Source: an uncultured Psychroflexus sp.
Lineage (GTDB): Bacteria; Bacteroidota; Bacteroidia; Flavobacteriales; Flavobacteriaceae
Reading direction: 5' to 3'
NCBI GenBank assembly: GCA_913062845.1
Contig: CAJXVZ010000001.1
Coordinates: 62,001-126,000, forward strand
DNA length: 64,000 nt
The notes below the pieces were generated by a model. That model was not told the origin of the DNA. It worked only from the letters and a program-made list of their open reading frames with translations, and made no database searches. Positions 54,843 to 63,256 of the stretch are shown here, one piece after another; positions within the stretch are counted from its first letter, which is position 1, and the number at the start of each line of letters is the position of its first letter. The position numbers and the translations under genes are program-made.

Positions 54843-55499
54843 TTATGGTGCTAAGCGTTTAATATTCCAGTCATACTCACCGTCTTTTTCGAACAAAAAC
54901 CTGTCGTGCAAACGGTTTGGCCTGCCCTGCCAGAATTCGAAGGAATGGGGTGAGACACGAAAACCGCCCCAATGCTGCGGCTTTTCGACCTCCTTGTCTT
55001 TGTATTCTTCCTCTAAAGATTTGAGCCGTTCTTCAAGAACCTGTCTGTTTTTTATTTCCTGACTTTGAGGTGACACTATAGCGCCTAGTTGACTTCCTTT
55101 AGGTCTGGATTGAAAGTACCTGCTAGACTCCTCGTCAGACATTTGTTCTGCAATGCCTTTTATTATGATTTGGCGTTCGGCCGAAGGCCAGAAAAATGAC
55201 AAACAAACTTTAGGGTTGTTTAAAATCGCCTGTCCTTTTTCACTATTATAATTGGTATAAAAAACAAAGCCATACTCGTCGTAAGATTTCAACAGGACCA
55301 CTCTTGATTTTGGAAAACCATCTACACCTATGGTACTTATGGTCATGGCATTGGCCTCATCTACATTACCGGCTTCATCAACCTCCGTAAACCAGGTTCT
55401 GAATTGCTGAAAAGGGTTTTCGTTGAGGTTATCTCTTGAAAGCGCATTTTTTTCATAAGATTTTCTGTAATTCTCTAAGTTATTTTCGTTGTTTCCCAC
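54843..55499 (-). CDS. pdxH: Pyridoxamine 5'-phosphate oxidase
   Basis: FMN enzyme making pyridoxal phosphate from PNP or PMP, 218 residues. Landmarks are RVVLLKSYDEYGFVFYTNYNSEKGQAI (FMN site), SFFWPSAERQIIIKGIAEQ, SRPKGSQLGAIVSPQS, WGGFRVSPHSFEFWQGRPNRLHDR (substrate and FMN) and the end WNIKRLAP. The start codon is a GTG (55499); the nearest upstream ATG is out of frame. First gene of the pdxH-sixA-ppk1-ppx operon. Confidence 0.95.
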   Translation of the reverse strand: MGNNENNLENYRKSYEKNALSRDNLNENPFQQFRTWFTEVDEAGNVDEANAMTISTIGVDGFPKSRVVLLKSYDEYGFVFYTNYNSEKGQAILNNPKVCLSFFWPSAERQIIIKGIAEQMSDEESSRYFQSRPKGSQLGAIVSPQSQEIKNRQVLEERLKSLEEEYKDKEVEKPQHWGGFRVSPHSFEFWQGRPNRLHDRFLFEKDGEYDWNIKRLAP

Positions 55500-55785
55500 C
55501 GCATTAGTTTTGTATGCAATTTAAAGGTTTTTTGGCATACAAATAAAGCCAATCAGGATTTTAGGTTTTTATTAATGATGGGTTGCAAATCAGGTGTAAA
55601 GCTTAAATTTGATAATGCTTATTCTTTTAAACAGATAAGCCTATGACTTGTTTTTTTATAAGAACAGGTATGACTAAAATGAATATAAACGGAATTTTAT
55701 TCTTATATATATGTATATTTGGTGTATATAAGGAGATTGTTCTTAATTTACGGATGTTGTATACCATGCTGAAAAAGCCGACCGC

Positions 55786-55852
55786 ACAAACAGCACATTT
55801 GGTTTTTGCCGACACAAAAGCCAACGCTTAAAAAACCAAAAGAGCTGTTTTT
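55786..55852. repeat. Imperfect 22-bp inverted repeat at the island edge
   Basis: Arms 55786-55807 and 55831-55852 pair at 19 of 22 positions around a 23-base loop. The loop contains GCCGAC, a motif also present just left of the first arm, and most of the first direct-repeat copy. It could be an integration or recombination structure, or a terminator-like element. Confidence 0.6.
55820..55830. repeat. Direct repeat, left copy of GCCAACGCTTA
   Basis: Eleven bases identical to 63209-63219 at the other end of the restriction island. A shorter copy, GCCAACGCT, lies at 55854-55862; including the preceding T, that copy shares TGCCAACGCT with the right end. Confidence 0.7.
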
Positions 55853-55881
55853 TGCCAACGCTCGACAAGAAATTAAAGTGA

Positions 55882-58254
55882 ATGAATAAAAAAGACTTAT
55901 CAGAATCGGACATAAAAGCAAAGTTTATCACGCCTGCGATACTGAAGGCAGGTTGGGACGAACTGACTCAGCTTGGACGTGAGATATTTTTCACGGATGG
56001 ACGTATCTATGTGAAAGGAAAACTGACCGCAAGAGGAAAAAGAAAATTTGCTGACTACATTCTTTTCTACAAACCGAATGTGCCAATAGCTATCATTGAA
56101 GCAAAGGACAACAAACACTCAGTAAAAGGCGGAATCCAACAGGCACTTGGATATGCGAATACGCTGGACATTCCTTGTGTTTTCAGTAGCAATGGAGATG
56201 GTTTCTACTTTCATGACAAGACCGCTACTGACGGACAAATAGAAAAAGAACTTTCACTTGATGAATTCCCAAGCCCTGAAATGCTTTGGGAGAAATACAA
56301 ACAATACAAAGGCATTGAAAGCAATGACGTTGAAGAAATTGCTTCACAAGAATACTTTCAAGACGAATCTGGCAGATCGCCAAGATATTATCAGCAGATT
56401 GCGATAAACAGAACCGTTGAAGCTGTTGCAAAAAAGCAAGACCGAATTCTTTTGGTCATGGCGACTGGAACAGGAAAAACCTATACTGCTTTTCAAATCA
56501 TTTACAGACTTTGGAAAAGTGGAGCTAAAAAAAGAATCCTGTTTCTTGCTGACCGAACCGCACTAATAGACCAAACCGCCAGAGGGGATTTCAGGCATTT
56601 CAAAGATGCAATGACTATCATCAAGCACAAACAGATTGACACCGCATACAACATCTATTTGGCTTTATACCAGGGTTTATCTGACAGCAAATCAGAAGAT
56701 GCATACAAACAATTTAGCCCTGACTTTTTCGACCTTGTAATCATTGACGAGTGCCACAGAGGAAGTGCAAAAGAAGATAGCAAATGGCGTGAAATTCTCA
56801 CCTACTTCAACAAGGCTACTCATATTGGTTTAACAGCCACACCAAAGGAAACAACGGAAGTTTCAAACATTGAATATTTCGGAGACCCGATTTACACCTA
56901 TTCTTTGAAACAAGGAATTGATGACGGTTTCCTTGCACCTTACAAAGTGGTTAAAATCACTTTAGATATTGATGCAGAAGGTTGGCGGCCACCAAAAGGA
57001 TATTTGGACAAGGACGGAAATCCAGTTGAAGACAGAATCTACAACCGTACAGACTTTGACAGAAACATCATTGTCGAAGAACGAAGAAAACTGGTTGCAG
57101 ATAAAATCACTGAATTTTTAAAAGGAAATGACCGATTTGCAAAGACGATAGTTTTCTGTATAGACATTGAGCATGCCGAAGGCATGCGAACTGCATTGGC
57201 TAACGCCAATGCGGATGAAGTTGTCAAAAACAGTAAGTACGTTATGCAAATCACAGGCGACAATGAAGAAGGTAAACGCGAGTTAGACAGCTTCATAAAT
57301 CCTTCTGAAAAATACCCTGTTATTGCCACCACTTCAAAATTGATGACTACTGGTGTTGATGCTCAAACTTGCAAATTGATTGTATTGGACAGCAATATTG
57401 GTTCTTCAACTGAATTCAAACAAATTATTGGTAGAGGCACGAGAATCAATGAAGAATATGACAAAACCTATTTCACCATCATTGATTTTAGAAATGTAAC
57501 CAATCATTTTGCTGACCCTGACTTTGATGGTGATCCAGTAATGATTAAGCAAGTGGGTGAAGATGACGACCTCACAGGAACAGAAGACGAAACCACCGAA
57601 GAAGTAATCAGCGACATTTTAGACGGAGAAGAAATTGAATTTCCTGAGTATCCTGAGATTGAGGGCGGTGGCGATATTGTTGAGGAACCAAGAGTAAAAA
57701 TTCGGGTTGATGGCGTTCAGGTAAAAGTTGTCAATGAACGTGTTCAGTATTTGGGTGCAGACGGTAAAATCATCACTGAAAGCATTCGAGATTATACCAA
57801 AAAAAGTGTCAGCGAAAAATTCACAAGTCTTGATGATTTCTTAAACCGCTGGAATGCTTCTGAACAAAAGAAAGCCATCATTGAAGAATTGGAAGACCAA
57901 GGCATTTTCTTCGAACCCTTAAAAGAAGAAGTTGGAAAAGACTTTGACCCGTTCGATTTGATTTGTCATGTGGCTTTTGAGGCAAAACCATTGACCAGAA
58001 AAGAACGAGCAGAAAATGTGAAGAAACGCAACTACTTCACAAAATACGGAGACAAAGCCCAAGCAGTAATCAATGCTTTATTGGACAAATACTCAGATGA
58101 TGGATTAGTAACCATTGAAAGCACAGAAGTTTTGAAGCTTGACCCTCTCAACAAATTGGGGACACCTTTAGAACTTATCAAAGCCTTTGGAAGCAAGGCT
58201 GAATACATTAAAGCATTAAAAGAATTAGAAAACGAATTATACAAAACAGCATAA
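55882..58254 (+). CDS. hsdR: Type I restriction endonuclease subunit R
   Basis: Motor and nuclease subunit of a type I restriction system, 790 residues, EcoEI-like length. The N-terminal PD-ExK nuclease is visible as FADYILFYKPNVPIAIIEAKD (Asp and ExK). The helicase core has Walker A VMATGTGKTYTAF, DEAD-type IIDECHRGS, motif III LTATPKE, and C-terminal motifs V-VI around TTGVDAQTCK and QIIGRGTRI. An acidic stretch (about 565-605) precedes the C-terminal HsdM/S-binding region. hsdM begins on the base after its stop. All catalytic motifs are intact. Confidence 0.96.
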   Translation: MNKKDLSESDIKAKFITPAILKAGWDELTQLGREIFFTDGRIYVKGKLTARGKRKFADYILFYKPNVPIAIIEAKDNKHSVKGGIQQALGYANTLDIPCVFSSNGDGFYFHDKTATDGQIEKELSLDEFPSPEMLWEKYKQYKGIESNDVEEIASQEYFQDESGRSPRYYQQIAINRTVEAVAKKQDRILLVMATGTGKTYTAFQIIYRLWKSGAKKRILFLADRTALIDQTARGDFRHFKDAMTIIKHKQIDTAYNIYLALYQGLSDSKSEDAYKQFSPDFFDLVIIDECHRGSAKEDSKWREILTYFNKATHIGLTATPKETTEVSNIEYFGDPIYTYSLKQGIDDGFLAPYKVVKITLDIDAEGWRPPKGYLDKDGNPVEDRIYNRTDFDRNIIVEERRKLVADKITEFLKGNDRFAKTIVFCIDIEHAEGMRTALANANADEVVKNSKYVMQITGDNEEGKRELDSFINPSEKYPVIATTSKLMTTGVDAQTCKLIVLDSNIGSSTEFKQIIGRGTRINEEYDKTYFTIIDFRNVTNHFADPDFDGDPVMIKQVGEDDDLTGTEDETTEEVISDILDGEEIEFPEYPEIEGGGDIVEEPRVKIRVDGVQVKVVNERVQYLGADGKIITESIRDYTKKSVSEKFTSLDDFLNRWNASEQKKAIIEELEDQGIFFEPLKEEVGKDFDPFDLICHVAFEAKPLTRKERAENVKKRNYFTKYGDKAQAVINALLDKYSDDGLVTIESTEVLKLDPLNKLGTPLELIKAFGSKAEYIKALKELENELYKTA

Positions 58255-59688
58255 ATGGCAAACGTAGGAGCAGTAGTAAGTAGCATCCGCAACATCATGC
58301 GTCAAGACAGGGGAATCTCTGGTGATGCACAACGATTGGAGCAATTGGGTTGGATGCTATTCCTAAAAATAATTGACGACAAAGACCAGGAATTAGAAAT
58401 CATCAAAGACAATTACGTTTCTGTTATTCCTGAAAAATTTCAGTGGAGAAATTGGGCAGCAGACCCAGAGGGAATGACTGGTGAAGAATTGCTCGAATTT
58501 ATTGACAGTAACGCACAAAGCAACAAAGGACTTTTCGCTTCTCTAAGAGAATTGAATGTTCCTAATCATCCGAAACGTGCTGCTATTGTTCGCGAAGTAT
58601 TTGAAGGTTCGAATAACTACATGAAGTCAGGCTATGAAATGCGGAAAGTCATTAACAAGCTGAATGAGGTTGACTTCAACAACTCGGAAGACAAACACAT
58701 TTTCGGGAATATCTACGAGAGCATTTTACAGGAATTACGTGATGCTGGAAACAAAGGTGAATATTATACACCAAGAGCGGTAACGCAATTGATGACCCAA
58801 ATGACCAATCCAAAATTGGGTGAAAAAGTGCTTGACCCTGCTGCTGGAACTGGTGGTTTCTTAACGGCAGCCATTGACCATGTTCGAGAAAACTTTGTAA
58901 AAACCGTTGATGACGAACACATTTTGCAAAACAGCATAACCGGCTGGGAATTAAAACCTGTGGCTTATGTCTTGGGCTTGACCAACTTGATACTTCACGA
59001 AATGGATGTGCCCGACTACCAATACATTGACAGTTTAAAAAAGGAATTCAACAGCATTGGTAAAAAAGACCAAGTGGATGTCATCCTTGCCAATCCACCT
59101 TTTGGAGCGAGTATAGCAGACGGTGTGGAAACCAACTTTCCTGCGACTTATCGTTGCAAGGAATCTGCCGATTTGTTTGTGATTTTAATGTTGCAATTGT
59201 TAAAACCAAAAGGACGTTGTGCGATTGTGCTACCTGATGGCTCTATTACAGGAGATGGCGTAAAAGCAAGAATTAGAGAAAAGTTATTGACGGATACGAA
59301 TTTACACACCATTATCCGTTTACCGCAAACTACCTTTTTTCCTGCCACAGTAAGTACCAATTTACTGTTTTTCGAGAAAGGCAACAAAACCAAAGACATT
59401 TGGTACTACGAACATAAGTTACCAGAAGGTCAAAAAAGTTATTCCAAAACCAAACCCATACAATTCAATGAGTTTGAATCTTTAATAAAATGGTGGAATA
59501 ACCGAGAAGAAAACGAACAAGCTTGGAAAGTAAATATTAATGAATTAAAAGATTGGGATTTAGATATTAAAAATCCTATTCAGGAAGAGGAAGAAAAAAT
59601 ATTTTCAACAAATAAATTGCTTTCTAAACTTTCAAATTCTTTTGAGACAAGCAATAATATCATTAACGAGATAAAACAGTTAATGTAA
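58255..59688 (+). CDS. hsdM: Type I restriction-modification methyltransferase subunit M
   Basis: N6-adenine methyltransferase of 477 residues protecting host DNA and forming the core of the R2M2S complex. The N-terminal helical domain (HsdM_N) includes QRLEQLGWMLFLKIID. The catalytic domain has motif I DPAAGTGGFLTAAIDHV (SAM site) and motif IV LANPPFGAS (catalytic NPPF), preceded by the GEYYTPRAVTQLM signature. The ATG directly abuts the hsdR stop; hsdS begins 2 bp after. Confidence 0.96.
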   Translation: MANVGAVVSSIRNIMRQDRGISGDAQRLEQLGWMLFLKIIDDKDQELEIIKDNYVSVIPEKFQWRNWAADPEGMTGEELLEFIDSNAQSNKGLFASLRELNVPNHPKRAAIVREVFEGSNNYMKSGYEMRKVINKLNEVDFNNSEDKHIFGNIYESILQELRDAGNKGEYYTPRAVTQLMTQMTNPKLGEKVLDPAAGTGGFLTAAIDHVRENFVKTVDDEHILQNSITGWELKPVAYVLGLTNLILHEMDVPDYQYIDSLKKEFNSIGKKDQVDVILANPPFGASIADGVETNFPATYRCKESADLFVILMLQLLKPKGRCAIVLPDGSITGDGVKARIREKLLTDTNLHTIIRLPQTTFFPATVSTNLLFFEKGNKTKDIWYYEHKLPEGQKSYSKTKPIQFNEFESLIKWWNNREENEQAWKVNINELKDWDLDIKNPIQEEEEKIFSTNKLLSKLSNSFETSNNIINEIKQLM

Positions 59689-59690
59689 TT

Positions 59691-61034
59691 ATGAGAACTC
59701 AAAAACTTGGTGAATTTATTGAAAAGTGGCACGTCAAAAAAGATGAATGGGAAGGTTCAAAAAAATTAGAAGTTTTAGGAGTTTCTAATGTTGATGGGAT
59801 TACAATGACTTCACATAAAAAGTCTAAAGACCTTTCTAAATATTTAGTTATAGAACCAAACTGTTTTGCTTACAATCCTTATCGTATAAATGTTGGCTCA
59901 ATTGGCTTAACACCTAAAAAAATCTATGGTTTGGTTAGTCCTGCCTATACTGTTTTTAAAGTAAAAGAGAATAAACTAATCCCTGAACTTCTGTTAGATT
60001 TTCTAAAGTCGTTTGATGGCTTACAACAAATAAATAAATATGCGAGAGGTACTGTAAGAAAAGCACTAAGGTATGATGATTTGTGCGAGATTAAAGTCAA
60101 CTTTCCAAATTACGAAGAGCAAAAAATAATCTACAATAAAAAATTATTGACGGAAAAGAAACAAAAAGAGCTATCTAAAGAAATCCAAACCCAAAAACAA
60201 CTCATTTCTCAACTCAAACAAGCCGTTTTACAAGATGCCATACAAGGAAAACTCACCCAAGAATGGCGAGCACAAAATCCAAATACAGAACCTGCAAGCG
60301 AATTATTAAAACGCATAAAAGCTGAAAAAGACCAGTTAATCAAAGATAAGAAAATTAGAAAGGAAAAAGCTTTACCACCAATCACCAAAGAGGAAATTCC
60401 TTTTGACATCCCTAAAAGTTGGAGTTGGTGTAGATTGGGAGAAATCACTCACACTATTACAAAAGGCTCTTCACCAAAATGGCAAGGTGTTCAATATGTC
60501 GAAGAAGGCGTATTGTTTATAACAAGTGAAAATGTTGGAACAAACGAAATATTATTAAAGAAAAAGAAGTTTGTTCAAGAAAAATTCAATGAAATAGAAC
60601 CTCGCTCAATTCTTAAAAAAGGGGATATACTGACAAATATCGTAGGAGCTTCTATTGGTAGAACAGCTATTTGGGATAAAGACGAAATAGCGAATATAAA
60701 TCAAGCTGTTTGTTTAGTTCGTTTCCCAGAAGAATACTTCAACAAAGAATTACTCGTAAATACGTTGAATTCTGATTTTGGAATTAAACTTATGATGGAT
60801 GGTCAATTTGATACAGGTAGAGGTAACTTAAGTTTAGGTGCAGTATCTAAATTTAAAATTCCGTTTCCACCAAAAGAAGAACAAAAAGCAATAGTAGAAA
60901 AAGTAGAAACTTTAATGCTAAAATGCAATGTCTTGGAGCAAGAAATAACTCAAAGTGAGCAACACGCCAATATGCTAATGCAAGCGGTTTTAAAAGAAGC
61001 ATTTGACTGTAAAAAGGAACTGTATGCTGAATAA
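59691..61034 (+). CDS. hsdS: Type I restriction-modification specificity subunit S
   Basis: DNA-recognition subunit of 447 residues. Two target-recognition domains lie at about 1-150 and 235-420, each followed by a helical spacer. The first spacer is KQLISQLKQAVLQDAIQGKLTQEW, the second IVEKVETLMLKCNVLEQEITQ plus MLMQAVLKEAF. The second domain opens PKSWSWCRLGEI, the usual TRD entry. The specificity (two half-sites) cannot be read from sequence. Its last 11 bp overlap the start of the ATPase-nuclease gene, so that gene is translationally tied to the restriction system. Confidence 0.94.
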   Translation: MRTQKLGEFIEKWHVKKDEWEGSKKLEVLGVSNVDGITMTSHKKSKDLSKYLVIEPNCFAYNPYRINVGSIGLTPKKIYGLVSPAYTVFKVKENKLIPELLLDFLKSFDGLQQINKYARGTVRKALRYDDLCEIKVNFPNYEEQKIIYNKKLLTEKKQKELSKEIQTQKQLISQLKQAVLQDAIQGKLTQEWRAQNPNTEPASELLKRIKAEKDQLIKDKKIRKEKALPPITKEEIPFDIPKSWSWCRLGEITHTITKGSSPKWQGVQYVEEGVLFITSENVGTNEILLKKKKFVQEKFNEIEPRSILKKGDILTNIVGASIGRTAIWDKDEIANINQAVCLVRFPEEYFNKELLVNTLNSDFGIKLMMDGQFDTGRGNLSLGAVSKFKIPFPPKEEQKAIVEKVETLMLKCNVLEQEITQSEQHANMLMQAVLKEAFDCKKELYAE

Positions 61035-62343
61035 AATAAAACTACATAAAACAGCATGCTACAATGAAGTTGTAGAATTTGAGCCAAAAGAAATTAACTA
61101 CTTTTTTGGCAGCAATGGTGTTGGCAAATCTTCACTGGGAAAGGTTATTTCAAATATATCTTCTTATCCTTCATGCGAGATAAATTGGGCTTCCTCACCT
61201 GTAGATATAAAAATTTACAATAAACAATTTGTTAAGGATAGCTTTTCTCAAAGCAACCAAATAAAAGGGATTTTTACACTGGGAAAAGATTTAACCGATA
61301 CCCAAAACTTTATAGAAGAAACCAACAAAAAAATTGGAGAATTAAACACCAAAATTGAAGGTTTAGTAAAATCACAAACTCAACACGAAAAAAAACTTTC
61401 AGCCAAGGTATCCGAAATGCAAGAAAAGGCTTGGTCTTTAAAAAGAAAGTATGAGGATGTTTTTAAACCTGCTTTTATTAGTTTTATGGGTAGTGGAGAA
61501 AGTTTTTTCAATAAGTGTTTAGCTGAACAATCAAATTCCTCCAATCTACTAACAGAAGGAGAAATTAAAGAAAAATGCAATCGTGTTTTTAATGATGACT
61601 TAAAAGCATTTGACCAAATTCCTGATTTTACTTTTGCAGAACTCGAAACCAAAGAGTACTCGGATATTTTAAAGACAAAAATAATTGGGAAAGAAGATAT
61701 CGAAATTGCAAAACTCATTCAAAAACTCGATAACAGTGATTGGGTAAAAGATGGAGTTGATTATTTGCAAGTAACAGTAGATTCCTGTCCATTTTGCCAG
61801 CAATCAATAAGCTCTGAATTAAGAAAAGAAGTAGAATCTTTTTTTGATGAAACCTATGAAAACCAAAAAATTGAGCTTAATGATTTTATAGAGAGCTATA
61901 AAACTTATGTGGGAGGATTGATTAGCGAACTAGAATTGCTCAGTAATCGGACAATTGCCATTATTGATTTCCAAGAATTAAATGACAAAATAGATTTATT
62001 AAAGGAGCAATACAAAAACAATATTGCAACTCTTGAAGCAAAACAAAAAACACCGAGTGTTCCAACTAGTATTGATAGCTTAAAAGAAATACTCTCAGAA
62101 ATTTCTACTCTTGTAACTGGCTACAAAGCCAAAGTTGAGGAAAACAACAAAACTGTTTTAAACATTAAATCAGAAAAAAACACCCTAAAATCAGCAATTT
62201 GGAGATTTATTGTAAATGAACTTGACATTGACTTAACGGCATACAATTCTACGAAACAAGCTGTAGACAAAGCTATTACTAGCATTACCGCATCGATTAA
62301 AGCCAAAAAAGAAGAAAAAGGAAAACTAGAAAAAAGCGGTTAA
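61024..62343 (+). CDS. RloC/PrrC-like anticodon nuclease, N-terminal ATPase and zinc-hook part (frame broken)
   Basis: A 439-residue N-terminal piece of an ABC/SMC-like ATPase, starting at the ATG at 61024 inside the hsdS 3' end. Walker A is FGSNGVGKSSLGK (29-36 core). The segment IKGIFTLGKDL (80-90) is a hallmark I associate with RloC/PrrC-type ATPases. A long coiled-coil region carries C255-P-F-C258, the CxxC zinc hook that separates RloC from PrrC, followed by a second coiled coil to residue 439. The frame ends at TAA (62341) shortly after an A6 run. Read one base out of phase, the protein continues smoothly into the next entry. Joined length would be 731 residues. Confidence 0.82.
   Translation: MLNKIKLHKTACYNEVVEFEPKEINYFFGSNGVGKSSLGKVISNISSYPSCEINWASSPVDIKIYNKQFVKDSFSQSNQIKGIFTLGKDLTDTQNFIEETNKKIGELNTKIEGLVKSQTQHEKKLSAKVSEMQEKAWSLKRKYEDVFKPAFISFMGSGESFFNKCLAEQSNSSNLLTEGEIKEKCNRVFNDDLKAFDQIPDFTFAELETKEYSDILKTKIIGKEDIEIAKLIQKLDNSDWVKDGVDYLQVTVDSCPFCQQSISSELRKEVESFFDETYENQKIELNDFIESYKTYVGGLISELELLSNRTIAIIDFQELNDKIDLLKEQYKNNIATLEAKQKTPSVPTSIDSLKEILSEISTLVTGYKAKVEENNKTVLNIKSEKNTLKSAIWRFIVNELDIDLTAYNSTKQAVDKAITSITASIKAKKEEKGKLEKSG
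62330..62335 (+). other. A6 homopolymer at the frame change
   Basis: Six As inside the second coiled coil. In the N-terminal frame the codons run GAA AAA AGC GGT TAA (stop). Removing one A gives GAA AAA GCG GTT AAG, which continues the Lys/Glu-rich coiled coil into the C-terminal frame. It is the simplest site for a single-base insertion, polymerase slippage or a sequencing error. Confidence 0.7.
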
Positions 62344-63220
62344 GGAAAAGGAAGCAGATGTTACCAGTGTAAAACCAACCGTAAATGAAATAAACAAAAT
62401 TTTGGCACTGTTTGGCTTTACCAATTTCAGCCTTGCGGAAGCTGAGAAAAAAGGATTTTATAAAGTCATTCGTGAAGATGGAACGGAAGTTCAAGAAACA
62501 TTAAGTGAAGGTGAATCAACTTTTTTGACCTTTCTTTATTTCTATCACATGCTAAGAGGTAGCACTTCGGACACAGGGATTGGAAAAGATAAGGTTGTAA
62601 TTATTGATGACCCTATTTCGAGCTTAGATAGCAATGTGATATTCATTGTTAGCAATCTAACTAAGGAATTAATACGTGATGTTAAGAACAAGACCAATGG
62701 GATAAAACAAATATTCATTCTTTCTCATAATGTTTACTTTTTCAAGGAAGTTACTTTCAAAGGAAACGGTAACAACAAATGGAAAGAGGAAGCCTATTGG
62801 ATAATCAGAAAACTTGACAACAACTCTTTTATCAAAGAGCATGATAAAAACCCAGTAAAAACAACTTATGAATTATTGTGGCGTGAATTAGACGACATTG
62901 AGAAAATCAATACTGCCACAATTTTTAATACACTAAGAAGAATTCTTGAATATTATTTCAACATTCTCGGAGGCCTTGACTATGAAAAAGCTCTAAGCAA
63001 ATTTGAGGGAGAAGAGCAAATAATATTTAAGTCCTTGATTTCCTGGATAAATGACGGCTCACATTTTATAAATGATGATTTAGTTGTTGATGCAGAACCA
63101 GAGAATGTATCTAAGTATTTAAAAGTTTTCAGACTGATATTTGAAAGATTAGGTCATCAAAGTCATTATAACATGATGACCAATGACAAAATTGAAATCA
63201 AAGTAAATGCCAACGCTTAG
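62336..63220 (+). pseudogene. RloC/PrrC-like anticodon nuclease, C-terminal ATPase and nuclease part (no own start)
   Basis: Frame-shifted continuation of the ATPase. An in-frame TTG at 62402 is the only early start and would give 272 residues, the numbering used here. The ABC signature LSEGEST (34-40), Walker B and D-loop VVIIDDPISSLDSN (65-78) and H-switch LSHN (107-110) complete the ATP site begun in the other frame. The C-terminal domain has KTTYELLWREL, then NTLRRILEYYF with R179 and E183 (R-x3-E), and H221 in NDGSHF. This matches the R-E-H catalytic triad of PrrC/RloC tRNA anticodon nucleases. The stop lies within the right-hand direct repeat. Alone it would be inactive. Confidence 0.75.
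63209..63219. repeat. Direct repeat, right copy of GCCAACGCTTA
   Basis: Identical to 55820-55830. It overlaps the last codons of the nuclease part, so the repeat encodes its C-terminal Asn-Ala and stop. Together the two copies bound about 7.4 kb carrying only hsdR, hsdM, hsdS and the ATPase-nuclease. Confidence 0.7.
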
Positions 63221-63256
63221 CAACCATACACATTGGCAAGCCGCCACATCCAGCCA

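Larger units (their letters stand above)
55500..55881. other. Intergenic region at the left edge of the restriction island
   Basis: A 382-bp divergent gap. It holds a TATATTTG -7-like box at 55714-55721 on the plus strand (about 160 bp before hsdR), then a 22-bp imperfect inverted repeat (55786-55852) and two copies of GCCAACGCT. A 62-codon open frame at 55643-55831 has no coding character. No tRNA or transposase is seen. Confidence 0.6.

Noticed and set aside
55643..55831. 62-codon open frame before hsdR
   Set aside because: It crosses the -7-like box and the inverted repeat, has no family resemblance and lacks a clear start context.
55786..55862. Integron attC site
   Set aside because: Inverted arms are present but the canonical GTTRRRY/RYYYAAC core boxes are not, and no integron integrase is in the window.
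62402..63220. Independent short ATPase gene starting at TTG 62402
   Set aside because: It would begin in the middle of the fold, lack Walker A, and the preceding bases in the same frame continue the coiled coil; a frame break in one gene is simpler.
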